From the NCBI GenBank assembly GCA_937902565.1, contig CALFMX010000118.1, positions 1 through 21,534 on the forward strand: 21,534 bases of DNA. The letters run 5' to 3'. The notes beneath the pieces are model-generated. The model was not told the origin of the DNA, ran no database searches, and saw only the letters and a program-made list of their open reading frames with translations. A program made the translations under genes and the position numbers. This stretch comes from an uncultured Spirochaetales bacterium (GTDB taxonomy: Bacteria; Spirochaetota; Spirochaetia; Sphaerochaetales; Sphaerochaetaceae). Below, one piece after another: positions 1 to 8,357 of the stretch. Each line of letters starts with the position of its first letter. Positions within the stretch are counted from its first letter, which is position 1.

Positions 1-1819
1 GTTTCCTTCTCAGGTTTTCCAGTACATCGGCGCTGGTGGAATAGCCGGTCTTGGTCTTTTTGCCGGTGGGAAGCCCCAGCTTGTCGAACAAAATCTCTCC
101 CAACTGCTTGGGGGAGTTGAGATTGAACTCATGGCCGACGATGTCAAAGATCTCCCCCCTGATGGCCTCGATCCGCGTCTCGAACTCAATGGCAAGCGGC
201 TCGATGAGGCCCCTGTCGAGGAAGATCCCCTCGATCTCCATCTTGGCGATGACCAAGAGGAGCGGCATCTCAAGATCGGTCATCAGGTGGCTGAGGCCCC
301 GGGCCTTGAGCAGCTCGTCAAAGAGGCGGTAGAGGCGCCAGGTGACATCAGAGTCCTCGGCACCATAGGTGACCACCGTTTCCAGGTCGAGGTCATCCAG
401 GCTCTGCCCCTTGCCCACGATATCGCTGTAGCGCACCGTCTTGTGGTCGAGGTACTTGTCAGAGAGGTAGTCGAGGTTGAAGACCGAGGCGCTGTCCAGC
501 AGCCAGGCGGCGATCATGGTATCAAAGAGGAGGCATTTCGCCTTCACGCCCCAGTGGTAGAGGACCTTGTAGTCGAACTTGAGGTTCTGTCCGACCAGGG
601 AGAGACGACCGCTCTCAAGGAAGGCGGCAAGGGTGATGCGCACCCCCTCCTCATCCAGCAGCCGCTTGCCCTGGTGCGTCAGCGCACAGTAGTAGGAGAC
701 CCCCTCCTGCCAAGAGAAGGAGAAGCCGATCATCTCACTCTCCATCTCAGAGAGGCTTGTCGTCTCCACATCGAAGGCGATGACCCCGCCATCACCCTCC
801 GCTTCACGGAGCAGGCGCTCCAGCATCTCAACGGATGTGATACGGTGGTAGGCACTCTCAGGAGCCGGCTCCGGTTCCTCGATAGTCTTCGCCTGGGTTC
901 CACCCTCCTCGCCTGCCTGTTGCAGTGTCTTGATGATCGAGCGCATCCCGATGGCCTCGAAGAGCGGGATGGCAGCAAGGTAGTCCACATCCTCGACCAG
1001 GTATTGGGGGGTATCAAAGGATTCAACGGTGAAGAGGTCGTTTCTCAACGTCACCAGAACCCGGCTCAGATAGGCGCTCTCACGCCCCTCCTCCAACCGC
1101 TTTCTCATCCCTGCCGGCTGGCTCTCCAGATGGGCGTAGATCTCATCAAGCCCCTCATACTCGCCCAGGAGCTTCACCGCTCCCTTGGGTCCGATCCCCT
1201 TCACCCCGGGTACATTATCGGAGGAGTCACCGATGAGGGCGAGGTAGTCGACGACCTGGCTCGCCTTGATCCCAAACTCCTCGATGACCTCCTCCTCTCC
1301 CATCAGGCGGTAGAAATTCTCCCCCTTCTTTGCCGGGCGGAGCGCCTTGGTGGACCCATCAACGAGCTGGAGGAGGTCCTTGTCCCCGGTGAACATGATC
1401 GTCTCGAGCCCGCACCGCTTCGCCTCCCGGGTCAAGGTGGCGATGACGTCATCGGCCTCGAAGCCCTGCCGTTCGATGGTCGGCACCCGCAGGGCCTTCA
1501 AGATCTCGGTGATGATCGGCACCTGGCTGTGGAGCTCCTCCGGGGCAGCCTCGCGGTTTGCCTTGTACGGCTCATAGAGCTCGTGGCGGAAGGTCGGTCC
1601 CGCCGTATCCATCGCCACCACCAGGTAGTGGGCCTCATACTCCCGGATCAACTTGAGGAGCGTTGAGAAGAAGCCGTAGACCGCCGAGATGTTGTTCCCC
1701 TGCGAATCGCGGATCGGGTTGTTGAAGAAGCCGAAGAAGGAGCGATAGATGAGGCCGTAGCCGTCGATGATGTAGAGCTTCTTCCGATCAGTATCCTGCT
1801 GTGTGAATAGGTCATCCAT
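1..1819 (-). CDS. polA: DNA polymerase I, N-terminal 606 residues (C-terminus beyond window)
   Basis: Family A DNA polymerase used for Okazaki-fragment processing and repair. Reading the minus strand from ATG at 1819 gives an uninterrupted frame to base 1. The 5'-3' nuclease domain covers about residues 15-275 (LYIIDGYGLIYRSFFGF near the start, then the helix-hairpin-helix SDNVPGVKGIGPKGAVKLLG). The 3'-5' proofreading domain looks intact: Exo I FDVETTS (D350, E352), Exo II NLKFD (N412, D416) and Exo III YGAED (Y485, D489), so this is a proofreading PolI. The frame ends in the thumb/palm entry (LGEILFDKLGLPTGKKTKTG, then YSTSADVLENL), so the polymerase palm and fingers lie outside. AAGGA sits 6 bases before the ATG. 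The start is 2 bases after the stop of the upstream hydrolase, so the two are probably co-transcribed. Identity is certain; only the 3' part is missing. Confidence 0.97.
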   Translation of the reverse strand, partial: MDDLFTQQDTDRKKLYIIDGYGLIYRSFFGFFNNPIRDSQGNNISAVYGFFSTLLKLIREYEAHYLVVAMDTAGPTFRHELYEPYKANREAAPEELHSQVPIITEILKALRVPTIERQGFEADDVIATLTREAKRCGLETIMFTGDKDLLQLVDGSTKALRPAKKGENFYRLMGEEEVIEEFGIKASQVVDYLALIGDSSDNVPGVKGIGPKGAVKLLGEYEGLDEIYAHLESQPAGMRKRLEEGRESAYLSRVLVTLRNDLFTVESFDTPQYLVEDVDYLAAIPLFEAIGMRSIIKTLQQAGEEGGTQAKTIEEPEPAPESAYHRITSVEMLERLLREAEGDGGVIAFDVETTSLSEMESEMIGFSFSWQEGVSYYCALTHQGKRLLDEEGVRITLAAFLESGRLSLVGQNLKFDYKVLYHWGVKAKCLLFDTMIAAWLLDSASVFNLDYLSDKYLDHKTVRYSDIVGKGQSLDDLDLETVVTYGAEDSDVTWRLYRLFDELLKARGLSHLMTDLEMPLLLVIAKMEIEGIFLDRGLIEPLAIEFETRIEAIRGEIFDIVGHEFNLNSPKQLGEILFDKLGLPTGKKTKTGYSTSADVLENLRRK

Positions 1820-1821
1820 GT

Positions 1822-2583
1822 TCAATCCTTGAGTGTGATGATCAGCTGGTCATGGGCGACAAAGAAGCCCTCCTTCAGCTGCTCTTGCAGCGCTCTGTGA
1901 CCCAGCTTGTGACTGAGATGGGTGAAGAACACCCGCTCAGGGGCAAGGAGGGTACCCAGCGCCGTAGCTTCGAAGACCGAGTAGTGGTTGGGATGGGGCC
2001 AGTAGCGCAGGGCCCCGACCACCAGGACCTCCAGGCCCTGGAGGTGGTCCAGGCTCTCACTGGGAACCTCGCTGCAATCGGTGAGGTAGCCGACATTGTC
2101 GACCCGGTAGCCATAGATGCTCTTCTTCCCATGCATGATGGGGATTGCCATCACAGAGAAGGGACCGACAGCGACCGGCTCAAAGGGGGTGAGTACCTGC
2201 ACATCCAGGTGGGGGATCCCCATGCCATCGCCGTTTATGACGTAGGGGAAACGGCTCTCGATGGAGGTCTTCACCTCCTCGCTGGTGTAGACGGGTAGGC
2301 GTCGGTCATTGCAGAAGACACGAAGGTCATCGATGCCATTGAAGTGATCGGCGTGATCGTGGGTATAGAGGACCGCCCCAAGGCTTGTCAGGCCGCTTCG
2401 CAGGGCCTGCAGGCGGAACTCCGGGCTGGTGTCGAGGAGCAGATTGAAGCCATCTTTGCTGAAGAGGACACTCGATCGATAGCGCTTGTCACGCACATCG
2501 GTTGAGGTACATACCTCACAGGTGCATCCGATGACCGGAATGCCATGGCTGGTCCCGGTTCCCAGGAAGGTCAAGCTGCTCAT
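1822..2583 (-). CDS. PhnP-like metallo-beta-lactamase-fold hydrolase
   Basis: A 253-residue cytoplasmic metal-dependent hydrolase. The N-terminus FLGTGTSHGIPVIGCTCEVC is the signature of the PhnP branch, with the Cys cluster C20/C22/C25. The metal site THDHADHFNGIDDLR (H75, H77, D79, H80) is complete, with further candidate ligands H151, D169 and H222 (VFFTHLSHKLGH). PhnP itself is a phosphoribosyl cyclic phosphodiesterase of phosphonate metabolism. No phosphonate genes are nearby, so the substrate here is unknown; a cyclic or phosphodiester nucleotide-like substrate is the reasonable guess. Its start codon overlaps the stop of the upstream 108-residue protein (ATGA), and polA begins 2 bases after its stop, which indicates translational coupling in one operon. 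Confidence 0.9.
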   Translation of the reverse strand: MSSLTFLGTGTSHGIPVIGCTCEVCTSTDVRDKRYRSSVLFSKDGFNLLLDTSPEFRLQALRSGLTSLGAVLYTHDHADHFNGIDDLRVFCNDRRLPVYTSEEVKTSIESRFPYVINGDGMGIPHLDVQVLTPFEPVAVGPFSVMAIPIMHGKKSIYGYRVDNVGYLTDCSEVPSESLDHLQGLEVLVVGALRYWPHPNHYSVFEATALGTLLAPERVFFTHLSHKLGHRALQEQLKEGFFVAHDQLIITLKD

Positions 2584-2906
2584 TTCACCCTGTCCACCAG
2601 ACCCTGCACCGCACTCTTTACCGCCTGCTCGCCCTGTTCGGTCGCCGCCTTGAACTGGAGGCGGAACTCACGGCTGTTGAGCGCCTTCCAGAAGCGGTCG
2701 CCCGCCTCCTTGGACAACTCGACCCCACCCTCCATCTCCCCCATCGCCTGCATGACCTGCGCATTCACCGACCCCTCGCGCAGCGAGAAGCTGAGCCCGA
2801 GATACTGCATCCCCATGCTGGGGATAAAGAAGTAGATGATGAAGAACGATAGCACCGCGACAAGCAGTGCAGATAGCGCCGAGCGAAAGAACCCTTTCTG
2901 TCCCAT
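2580..2906 (-). CDS. Small membrane-anchored protein of unknown function
   Basis: A 108-residue protein that I do not recognise as a named family. Residues about 8-30 (SALSALLVAVLSFFIIYFFI) form one strongly hydrophobic segment, either a signal anchor or an uncleaved signal peptide. The remaining 75 residues are soluble, with charged helical character (LSKEAGDRFWKALNSREFRL), and would face the periplasm if the N-terminus stays inside. The ATG at 2906 is preceded by AAGGAG at 5 bases spacing. It is the first gene of the tight run that continues into the PhnP-like hydrolase and polA. A possible weak promoter (TTCTCT, 17 bases, TACAGT on the minus strand) lies just upstream. Size, ribosome-binding site and coupling make it a real gene; function is unknown. 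Confidence 0.8.
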   Translation of the reverse strand: MGQKGFFRSALSALLVAVLSFFIIYFFIPSMGMQYLGLSFSLREGSVNAQVMQAMGEMEGGVELSKEAGDRFWKALNSREFRLQFKAATEQGEQAVKSAVQGLVDRVK

Positions 2907-2958
2907 ACGATCTCCTTAGCGCCACTGTACCACACTTGGGCGAAGCAGAGAAGAGAAG

Positions 2959-2985
2959 TCAGGCCCGGGATGTTCCCGGGCCTGA
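2959..2985 (-). terminator. Perfect 12-bp hairpin, probable terminator of the secreted-protein pair
   Basis: TCAGGCCCGGGA, loop TGT, then TCCCGGGCCTGA form a perfect, very G+C-rich 12-bp stem with a 3-base loop. It lies 20 bases past the stop codon at 3005-3007. On the minus strand it is followed by CTTCTCTTCTCT, a pyrimidine-rich but imperfect T-tract, as expected for an intrinsic terminator ending the transcript from 4282. The plus strand has no T-run after it. Confidence 0.75.
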
Positions 2986-3004
2986 GGGTCTGAACGTATA
3001 GCAC

Positions 3005-3616
3005 CTAGAAGAAGGAGAAAAGAAGTGAGACACCGAAGCGGCCCCTGCTCCAATCGGCATTGAAGAGATTGCTGAATTCTTCGTATTGGTCAAGGGTATA
3101 ATTGGTGTCGAGCGTATAGCTGGCCCCGAGCCACATCTTGCCGATCTTGAAGTCGGCTGTTGTCCGGAGGGCAAGTCTGCTCTTGACGAACGCATCGCCG
3201 AAGCTCTCCCACGAATTTACACTCGTGGAGCCACTGACTACCGTCGCATTGCCATTGTCGTCGACGCGAATTATGAAGTGTGGCCCAAGCCCGATACCCA
3301 AACGGGTAAAGCCAAAGAGGTCGAAGGAGAGGCCGACCGTGGGCAGCACCTCGAACTCAAAAGAGTCACTGCCCGCCTGGGCAAACGTACCGACAAGGTC
3401 AACCTCTGCAAGGAGGATCTTCATCCTCAAGTCGGCGCCGAAGGCGTAGTTCTCGATCTTGCCGAAGAGCTCACCCATATCGCCTGAGCTGATCTCATCG
3501 AAGTCCGGTTTGAACTGGACATTGGGCCCCAAGCTGATATCAAACACCTTGGCACTCAGTGTCGCCGGGACAACCACGCATAGAATAAGGAGGATAGTTA
3601 GAAGCTTCTTTTTCAT
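3005..3616 (-). CDS. Secreted beta-barrel-like protein, probable outer membrane protein (copy 1)
   Basis: About 203 residues from the chosen start MKKKLLTILLILC. AAAGGGG stands about 7 bases before this ATG, so I prefer it to the in-frame ATG 24 bases upstream at 3640. The first 21 residues are a classic signal peptide with cleavage likely after LSA. The mature part shows alternating hydrophobic/polar stretches rich in Gly, Phe and Tyr and ends in FGVSLLFSFF, a C-terminal aromatic beta-strand typical of outer-membrane barrels. It resembles the next upstream protein in signal peptide, length and terminal strand, so the two may be paralogues from a duplication. No enzyme motif is visible. The gap to the upstream gene is only about 45 bases with no terminator, so they probably share a transcript. 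Confidence 0.8.
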   Translation of the reverse strand: MKKKLLTILLILCVVVPATLSAKVFDISLGPNVQFKPDFDEISSGDMGELFGKIENYAFGADLRMKILLAEVDLVGTFAQAGSDSFEFEVLPTVGLSFDLFGFTRLGIGLGPHFIIRVDDNGNATVVSGSTSVNSWESFGDAFVKSRLALRTTADFKIGKMWLGASYTLDTNYTLDQYEEFSNLFNADWSRGRFGVSLLFSFF

Positions 3617-3661
3617 ATTAATACCCCTTTGTTTAATCAAAACACCAACTGTGTCTAGAAT

Positions 3662-4282
3662 CTAAAACATTTTCAGTGACAGCACAAGGGAGAGAGCACC
3701 CGAATCTACGTTAAATATGCTCCAAAATCCCTTCTCTCCAAAGATGTCCTCAAGTGCTGTTTGGGTACTCATGAAGTACCTCAAACGCAGTGCTATAGGA
3801 CCCAATTCAGTAGCAACGCCCACCTGTAGGTAGATCGGGCTCCGGTACAACGCCTCACCGAAGGTCATGGAGCTGACATCTTTGCTCTCGCCACCGGCGA
3901 GGATGTACGATGGACGTGTCTGTGCGGAGTTGGAGGGGATATAGGTCAACCCGATCCCACCGCCAGCTTCAAGGCTCAACAGCGATCCTGCCAACGGCAG
4001 GTTCAATGACCCCATCCCGACGAGGAGAATCCCCTGATTACCCTCGGGGCACTCCATCGGAAAGACCAACGCCTGGGCCTGGATGAAGGCAAGGCGTGCG
4101 ATTATCTCCCCGTGGAAGCACCAGTTGTCGGGATTTGACAGCCCTTGGCTGAACTCCTCATCACCTGTGGCACGATAGCTCGCACCAAACCCGAGGCTCA
4201 CGTTGACCAAGCTCCGTGCGCCAAGGGAGGCAGGAATAAGCAAGCACAGCACGGCCAACACGGCCAGGACTCTTTTTCGCAT
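3662..4282 (-). CDS. Secreted beta-barrel-like protein, probable outer membrane protein (copy 2)
   Basis: A 206-residue protein with an N-terminal signal peptide (MRKRVLAVLAVLCLLIPASLGA, cleavage after LGA). It is followed by Gly/Leu/aromatic-rich alternating strands and a final strand ending in SLVLSLKMF, again with a terminal Phe. This fits an 8-strand outer-membrane barrel of the kind common in spirochaetes. The role is unknown: porin, adhesin or assembly accessory are all possible. It is the first gene of the two-gene unit ending at the hairpin near 2959-2985. The nearest GAGGAG is about 14 bases from the ATG, unusually far, so translation initiation may be weak; no better start codon is present. 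Confidence 0.78.
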   Translation of the reverse strand: MRKRVLAVLAVLCLLIPASLGARSLVNVSLGFGASYRATGDEEFSQGLSNPDNWCFHGEIIARLAFIQAQALVFPMECPEGNQGILLVGMGSLNLPLAGSLLSLEAGGGIGLTYIPSNSAQTRPSYILAGGESKDVSSMTFGEALYRSPIYLQVGVATELGPIALRLRYFMSTQTALEDIFGEKGFWSIFNVDSGALSLVLSLKMF

Positions 4283-4365
4283 GATGGTAAGATACGCTCC
4301 TCACTACCTATAACAGCAGAAGAGCGAAAGGATTACAAACAATCGTCCCTTATATTGTAGAATTC

Positions 4366-6270
4366 CTATACAAAATTGCTATCTACTTCAGAGAGCCAGA
4401 GGTCAGCACTCGCATCACTGGGCATGACGAACGCTGAACGCGGCGAAAGCGCTACCGAGCCGATCTTCGGTCCATCGGGCATGCATGAGCGCTTGAACTG
4501 TTGGCTGATGAAGCGTCGATAGAAAGTGGCGAGCCACGTCTCCAGCTCCTTCTTGGTATAGGTCCCCCCAAAGGCGCTCTCGGCAAGGCGCAGCACCTTC
4601 TTCGGCCCAAAGCCCCAACGCAGGATGTAGTAGAGGAAGAAATCATGCACCTCGTAGGGACCGAGGATCTCCTCGGTCTTCTGTGTGATGGACCCCTCCT
4701 TGGCAGGCAGCAGCTCGGGGCTGACCGGGGTATCGACGATATCGGTGATGATCGACCGCAGCGGCTCATCAAAGCGGCTTGCCTCGTAGCGTACCAACTC
4801 TCGTGCCAGGGTCTTGGCGACCGACCCGTTGAGGCTGTACATCGACATCTGGTCCCCATTGTAGGTCGCCCACCCCAGGGCGAGCTCGCTCAGGTCCCCG
4901 GTCCCGATGACCAGGGCTCCCAGGCTATTGGCCAGGTCCATGAGAATCTGGGTACGCTCCCGTGCCTGGCTGTTCTCATAGGTCGCGTCATGCACGCTCG
5001 GGTCATGACCGATATCCTTGAAGTGCTGGGCCACCGCCTCTGCGATCGGGATCGTCCTGAAGTCGATGCCCAAGAGTTCGGCGGACGCCTCGCTGTTGCC
5101 GCGTGTCCGCTCCGTCGTGCCAAACCCCGGCATCGAGACACCAATGACACTGCTACGGTCCAGGCCCAGCATATCGATGGTCCGGATGCAGACCAGGAGG
5201 GCGAGGGTCGAATCAAGGCCGCCGGAGAGGCCGAGGATGACGCGCTTGATACCCGTATGCTGGAGGCGCTTCTTCAAGGCGAGGGCCTGGATGGTGAGTA
5301 TGCGCTCAAGCCGCTCGCCGCGTTCCTCGACATTGGGGACGAAGGGATGGGTCAGGAAGGTACGGGTGAGGGTGGTGGGGCGCACCTCCAGGGAGAAGGG
5401 GATACTGGTGAAGGACATGTCACACGCGGTGATCTGCCGCCTTCGGCGCTCAAGGGCGAGACGTTCAACGTCGATCTCGCTGATGAGGAGGACGCCGCTC
5501 TCATCGATGCTCTGTGCCAGGCATCGTCCGTTCTCAGCGATGATCAGGTGGGGGGTGTAGACAAAATCGGTGGTGGACTCCCCCTCCCCTCCGCCGCTAT
5601 AGAGGTAGGCGCAGGCGAGCTTGGCACTCTGGTGCCGCGTAAGGAGGCTCTGGTAGTCACGAGAGCCGACAAGCTCGTTGATCACCGCAGGGTTGGCAAT
5701 GATCGTCGCCACGCCCACGGCGAGCCGACTGCTTGGCGGCGAGATGTTGTAGAGGTCCACCCCGATCTCACACCCGACGACCAAATCATTCATCGTCGTG
5801 CACTTGAAGAGCAGGTCGGTGCCAAACCACGTTTTTTGCCCGAAGAGCTCGGTCTCCCGGTACGTTGTCCTCGGGTGGACGAACCACCGCCGTTGGTCGA
5901 TGCCACACGGTGAGATGAGGTGTTCCTTCGGCACGACACCGAGGAGGCGGCCACCCTGTATAACCACGGCAGAGTTGTAGAGCGCCCCGCAGACGATGAT
6001 GGGGGAGCCGAGGATGATGAGCAGATCACTTCTCTCACTCGCCTTGAGCACCTCGACGATGCCCTCCCCGATCTTCTGCTGCAACTGGTGTTGGAAGAAG
6101 AGATCGCCACAGCTGAGGGCGGTAGTCACCAATTCAGGGAGGACCAGGATGCGCACATCCTGGGCAACCGCATCGTCGATCACGGCTATGATCTTGGCGA
6201 TATTGGCTTCGATGTCCGCTACAGTCACCTCGATTGCAGCAACAGCTACCTTGACAAATCCATCTCTCAT
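4366..6270 (-). CDS. nadE: Glutamine-dependent NAD(+) synthase
   Basis: A 634-residue two-domain enzyme that makes NAD+ from deamido-NAD+, ATP and ammonia taken from glutamine. Residues 1-290 are a carbon-nitrogen-hydrolase glutaminase with the Glu-Lys-Cys triad visible as E46 (LPELV), K115 (PKEHL) and C167 (VGCEIG). Residues about 325-600 are the N-type ATP pyrophosphatase synthetase, with the P-loop SGGLDST at 349-355, GTGDLSELALGW near 456-467 and the C-terminal KEGSITQKTEEILGPYEVHD region. Length matches the long bacterial glutamine-dependent class. The ATG at 6270 has AAGGGGG 6 bases upstream. It stands alone: the 3' neighbour (4282) is a separate unit 84 bases away. No clear intrinsic terminator follows. 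Confidence 0.96.
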   Translation of the reverse strand: MRDGFVKVAVAAIEVTVADIEANIAKIIAVIDDAVAQDVRILVLPELVTTALSCGDLFFQHQLQQKIGEGIVEVLKASERSDLLIILGSPIIVCGALYNSAVVIQGGRLLGVVPKEHLISPCGIDQRRWFVHPRTTYRETELFGQKTWFGTDLLFKCTTMNDLVVGCEIGVDLYNISPPSSRLAVGVATIIANPAVINELVGSRDYQSLLTRHQSAKLACAYLYSGGGEGESTTDFVYTPHLIIAENGRCLAQSIDESGVLLISEIDVERLALERRRRQITACDMSFTSIPFSLEVRPTTLTRTFLTHPFVPNVEERGERLERILTIQALALKKRLQHTGIKRVILGLSGGLDSTLALLVCIRTIDMLGLDRSSVIGVSMPGFGTTERTRGNSEASAELLGIDFRTIPIAEAVAQHFKDIGHDPSVHDATYENSQARERTQILMDLANSLGALVIGTGDLSELALGWATYNGDQMSMYSLNGSVAKTLARELVRYEASRFDEPLRSIITDIVDTPVSPELLPAKEGSITQKTEEILGPYEVHDFFLYYILRWGFGPKKVLRLAESAFGGTYTKKELETWLATFYRRFISQQFKRSCMPDGPKIGSVALSPRSAFVMPSDASADLWLSEVDSNFV

Positions 6271-6473
6271 ACCAGCCCCCTTACGGGAAGTCTATCATAA
6301 GAGTACATTCTATGCGCTATCTTTTGATCCCGATATAGGGGGTATTTTTACTGCCCCTGCACTGCGCCCGATGGACCAGGCAGGGCCCACACCTCGATGC
6401 CTGCCCGCTCATCAAAGCTCCTCCCGATGGAAAAGGGTGGAGCGTGTAGGATGATTTCCCCCGTATAGCTGAT

Positions 6474-6713
6474 ATGAGCCTCCTCTCCCGCCCCTGGCGG
6501 TTCAATGAACTCATGAGGAGCCTGGAAGGTATCAGCCAGAAGATGCTGACGGAAAGCCTTCGATCGATGGAGGCTGATGGTCTCGTCACCCGCACCGAAT
6601 ACCCGGAGGTCCCTCCCAGGGTGGAGTACTCCCTCAGCGAGCTGGGCCAATCGATGCGCCCGATCATCAGTGCCATGGAGGAGTGGGGGATCGGCTACAA
6701 GGAGAGTCTGTAA
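6474..6713 (+). pseudogene. Remnant of an HxlR-family transcriptional regulator
   Basis: The 79-residue frame carries the whole C-terminal part of an HxlR winged helix: RPWRFNELMRSLEGISQKML, then ESLRSMEADGLVTRTEYPEVPPRVEYSLSELG. Complete family members are about 105-120 residues and begin with a CP...GGKW segment followed by the first helices. Here that segment is missing or eroded. Upstream in the same frame there is a suggestive CPLIKAPPDGKGWSV (about 6405-6446), but it is followed by TAG at 6447-6449 and has the wrong spacing to the conserved part. No ribosome-binding site precedes the ATG at 6474. I read it as a gene decayed at the 5' end rather than a functional short protein. It converges on the methyltransferase, their stop codons being 4 bases apart. 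Confidence 0.65.
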
Positions 6714-6717
6714 TCCC

Positions 6718-7476
6718 TCATTTCCGGGCCAGCGTCGCCCAGAAGGTCGGGATCCCCATCTCATGGAGGAAGCCGCTGCCGTTGGTATCCTCGTAGAGGT
6801 CGACGAGGGCAAAGCCCGCCTTGAGCTGGCCCCTGACCTGCTCCTCGAGGGTGTGGGAGAACTGGATGCCCGAGTCCTCCTGTTCGAGCACCTCAAGGAG
6901 GGCAGGATCCTTGACCGGGTTGAAGGGGAGGGGGTGGATGATGGTCCGCTCATCCGTGCTGACCGTGAAGTTGACCCCATTGTCCAGACCTGCCATCAAG
7001 AGGCCCCCGCTTCTGAGGATCCGGTGGCACTCCCTCCACACTGGGATGACCTCCTCGATATAGCAGTTTGAGACGGGGTGGAAGATCAGGTCAAAGCTCT
7101 CGTCTCCAAACGGCAGGGGACGGCTCATATCGGCATGTACCACCTCAAGGGGGTACCCCTCGCGCTCTGCTACCATCACATCGCTTCGAATCTGCCGCTC
7201 TGAGTACTCAAGGAGGGTACATACCGCCCCCCGTGCGGCAAAGATCGGCATCTGCTGCCCTCCCCCGCTGGCCAACCCCAGCACCCGCACCCCCTCAAGC
7301 GGGGGAAACCAGCTCTTGGGTACCGGCTTGGTCGGGGTCAACAGCAGCGACCACTCGCCTGAGAGTGCTCTTGTGTAGGTCTCACAGTCGATGGGAACGC
7401 CCCACTGCCACCCCTCCTCGACCCACCGGTCGATACTCGCTGCGTTGATCTTCGCCCACTCTATCTCTCGTCTCAT
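6718..7476 (-). CDS. Class I SAM-dependent methyltransferase
   Basis: A 252-residue soluble methyltransferase. Motif I is VRVLGLASGGGQQMPIFAARG (about residues 63-83), followed by an acidic post-I region (LLEYSERQ), VVHADMSRPLPFGDESFDLIFH (motifs II-III) and the ECHRILRSGGLLMAGLDNG segment typical of the Methyltransf_11/UbiE-like fold. The substrate cannot be read from sequence. The start codon overlaps the stop of the upstream amidohydrolase (ATGA at 7473-7476), so the two are translationally coupled. It forms the 3' end of a three-gene unit with the amidohydrolase and the ICMT-like protein. Confidence 0.9.
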   Translation of the reverse strand: MRREIEWAKINAASIDRWVEEGWQWGVPIDCETYTRALSGEWSLLLTPTKPVPKSWFPPLEGVRVLGLASGGGQQMPIFAARGAVCTLLEYSERQIRSDVMVAEREGYPLEVVHADMSRPLPFGDESFDLIFHPVSNCYIEEVIPVWRECHRILRSGGLLMAGLDNGVNFTVSTDERTIIHPLPFNPVKDPALLEVLEQEDSGIQFSHTLEEQVRGQLKAGFALVDLYEDTNGSGFLHEMGIPTFWATLARK

Positions 7477-8348
7477 CGCTCTACCCTATCACGTCTAATA
7501 AACGGCTCATTGACCTCATCACTGACAAGTATCCCATAACAGCGCGGCCGTCGATAGGCGTTGCCATGCACCTCGCTCAAGCGGTAGGCCCGCATCAAAG
7601 CGAGGTCGAAGTGTGCAAGAACAATCCCCTCCTCAGCCCTGGCCTCGAGGATGCACATCTCCCGATAGCTGCCATCAGAATGGTATGCCACCCCATCGAA
7701 GGCCGAGGAGTGGCCGTTGCAGTCCGGCGTTCCTTCGCAGTAGTTGGCTGTGGCAATCCCCACCATGTTCTCAAAGGCACGACAGCGCAGCTGGCAGAGG
7801 CGGTTGACCTCCATCGGGCAGGCATTGGGGACGAGGATCACCTCAGCCCCCTTGAGCATCAGGATCCGGGCGCTCTCGGCAAACTCACGGTCGTAGCAGA
7901 TCATTGAGCCGACCTTCACCGGACCGGCATCAGTATCGAGGTCGACCACAAAGAAGTCGTCACCTGCGCCAAGGTACCGCTCCCGGTCAAAGTCACAGGT
8001 GTGGACCTTACGGTAGCGTAGCGTCTCTTTTCCATGGCGGTCGAAGAGGCTGAGGGTGTTGTACCAGCGTGATGCGTCCGCCTCCAGATAGGTGATGGCG
8101 ATGGCCATATCGAGTTCTCGGGCCAGGCGGGCAAAGGCTGAGACGAAGGGGCCGGAGGGGGCAATGGCTTGCCGGGCGATGGCCTCCCTATCCGCTGCCA
8201 GGTCATAGCCACACGACCACATCTCGGGAAAGAGGGCGATATCGCTGCCCATTGCCTTCGCTTCGGTGCAGGCGGCGATCCCCTTCTCCAGGTTGCCCTC
8301 CACCGATCCGGTGGGCTTCAATTGCAGGAGTGCTACAGTAAGATTCAT
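7473..8348 (-). CDS. Carbon-nitrogen hydrolase (nitrilase/amidase superfamily)
   Basis: A 291-residue single-domain member of the CN-hydrolase superfamily. The catalytic triad is visible as E42 (LFPEMWSCGY), K114 (YRKVHTCDFDRE) and C151 (GSMICYDREFAESAR). The KVHTCDF...RYLGAGDDF pattern recalls N-carbamoylputrescine amidase-like and omega-amidase-like enzymes, but the exact substrate is not determinable. It is cytoplasmic with no signal peptide. It lies 9 bases after the stop of the ICMT-like gene, with GGATGGGG before the ATG, and overlaps the methyltransferase start by 4 bases. Confidence 0.9.
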   Translation of the reverse strand: MNLTVALLQLKPTGSVEGNLEKGIAACTEAKAMGSDIALFPEMWSCGYDLAADREAIARQAIAPSGPFVSAFARLARELDMAIAITYLEADASRWYNTLSLFDRHGKETLRYRKVHTCDFDRERYLGAGDDFFVVDLDTDAGPVKVGSMICYDREFAESARILMLKGAEVILVPNACPMEVNRLCQLRCRAFENMVGIATANYCEGTPDCNGHSSAFDGVAYHSDGSYREMCILEARAEEGIVLAHFDLALMRAYRLSEVHGNAYRRPRCYGILVSDEVNEPFIRRDRVER

Positions 8349-8357
8349 GGCCCCATC

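Noticed and set aside
131..1666. A 511-codon open frame on the plus strand
   Set aside because: It lies antisense to the clear polA frame; its Arg/Leu/Glu-rich, repetitive composition is a shadow of a G+C-rich gene, with no recognisable domain.
4501..5913. A 470-codon open frame on the plus strand
   Set aside because: It is antisense to nadE, whose catalytic residues and full length are convincing; this frame has low-complexity shadow composition.
6348..6980. A 210-codon minus-strand frame over the HxlR remnant and methyltransferase 3' end
   Set aside because: Ser/Arg-rich shadow with no domain; the methyltransferase and HxlR frames explain the region.
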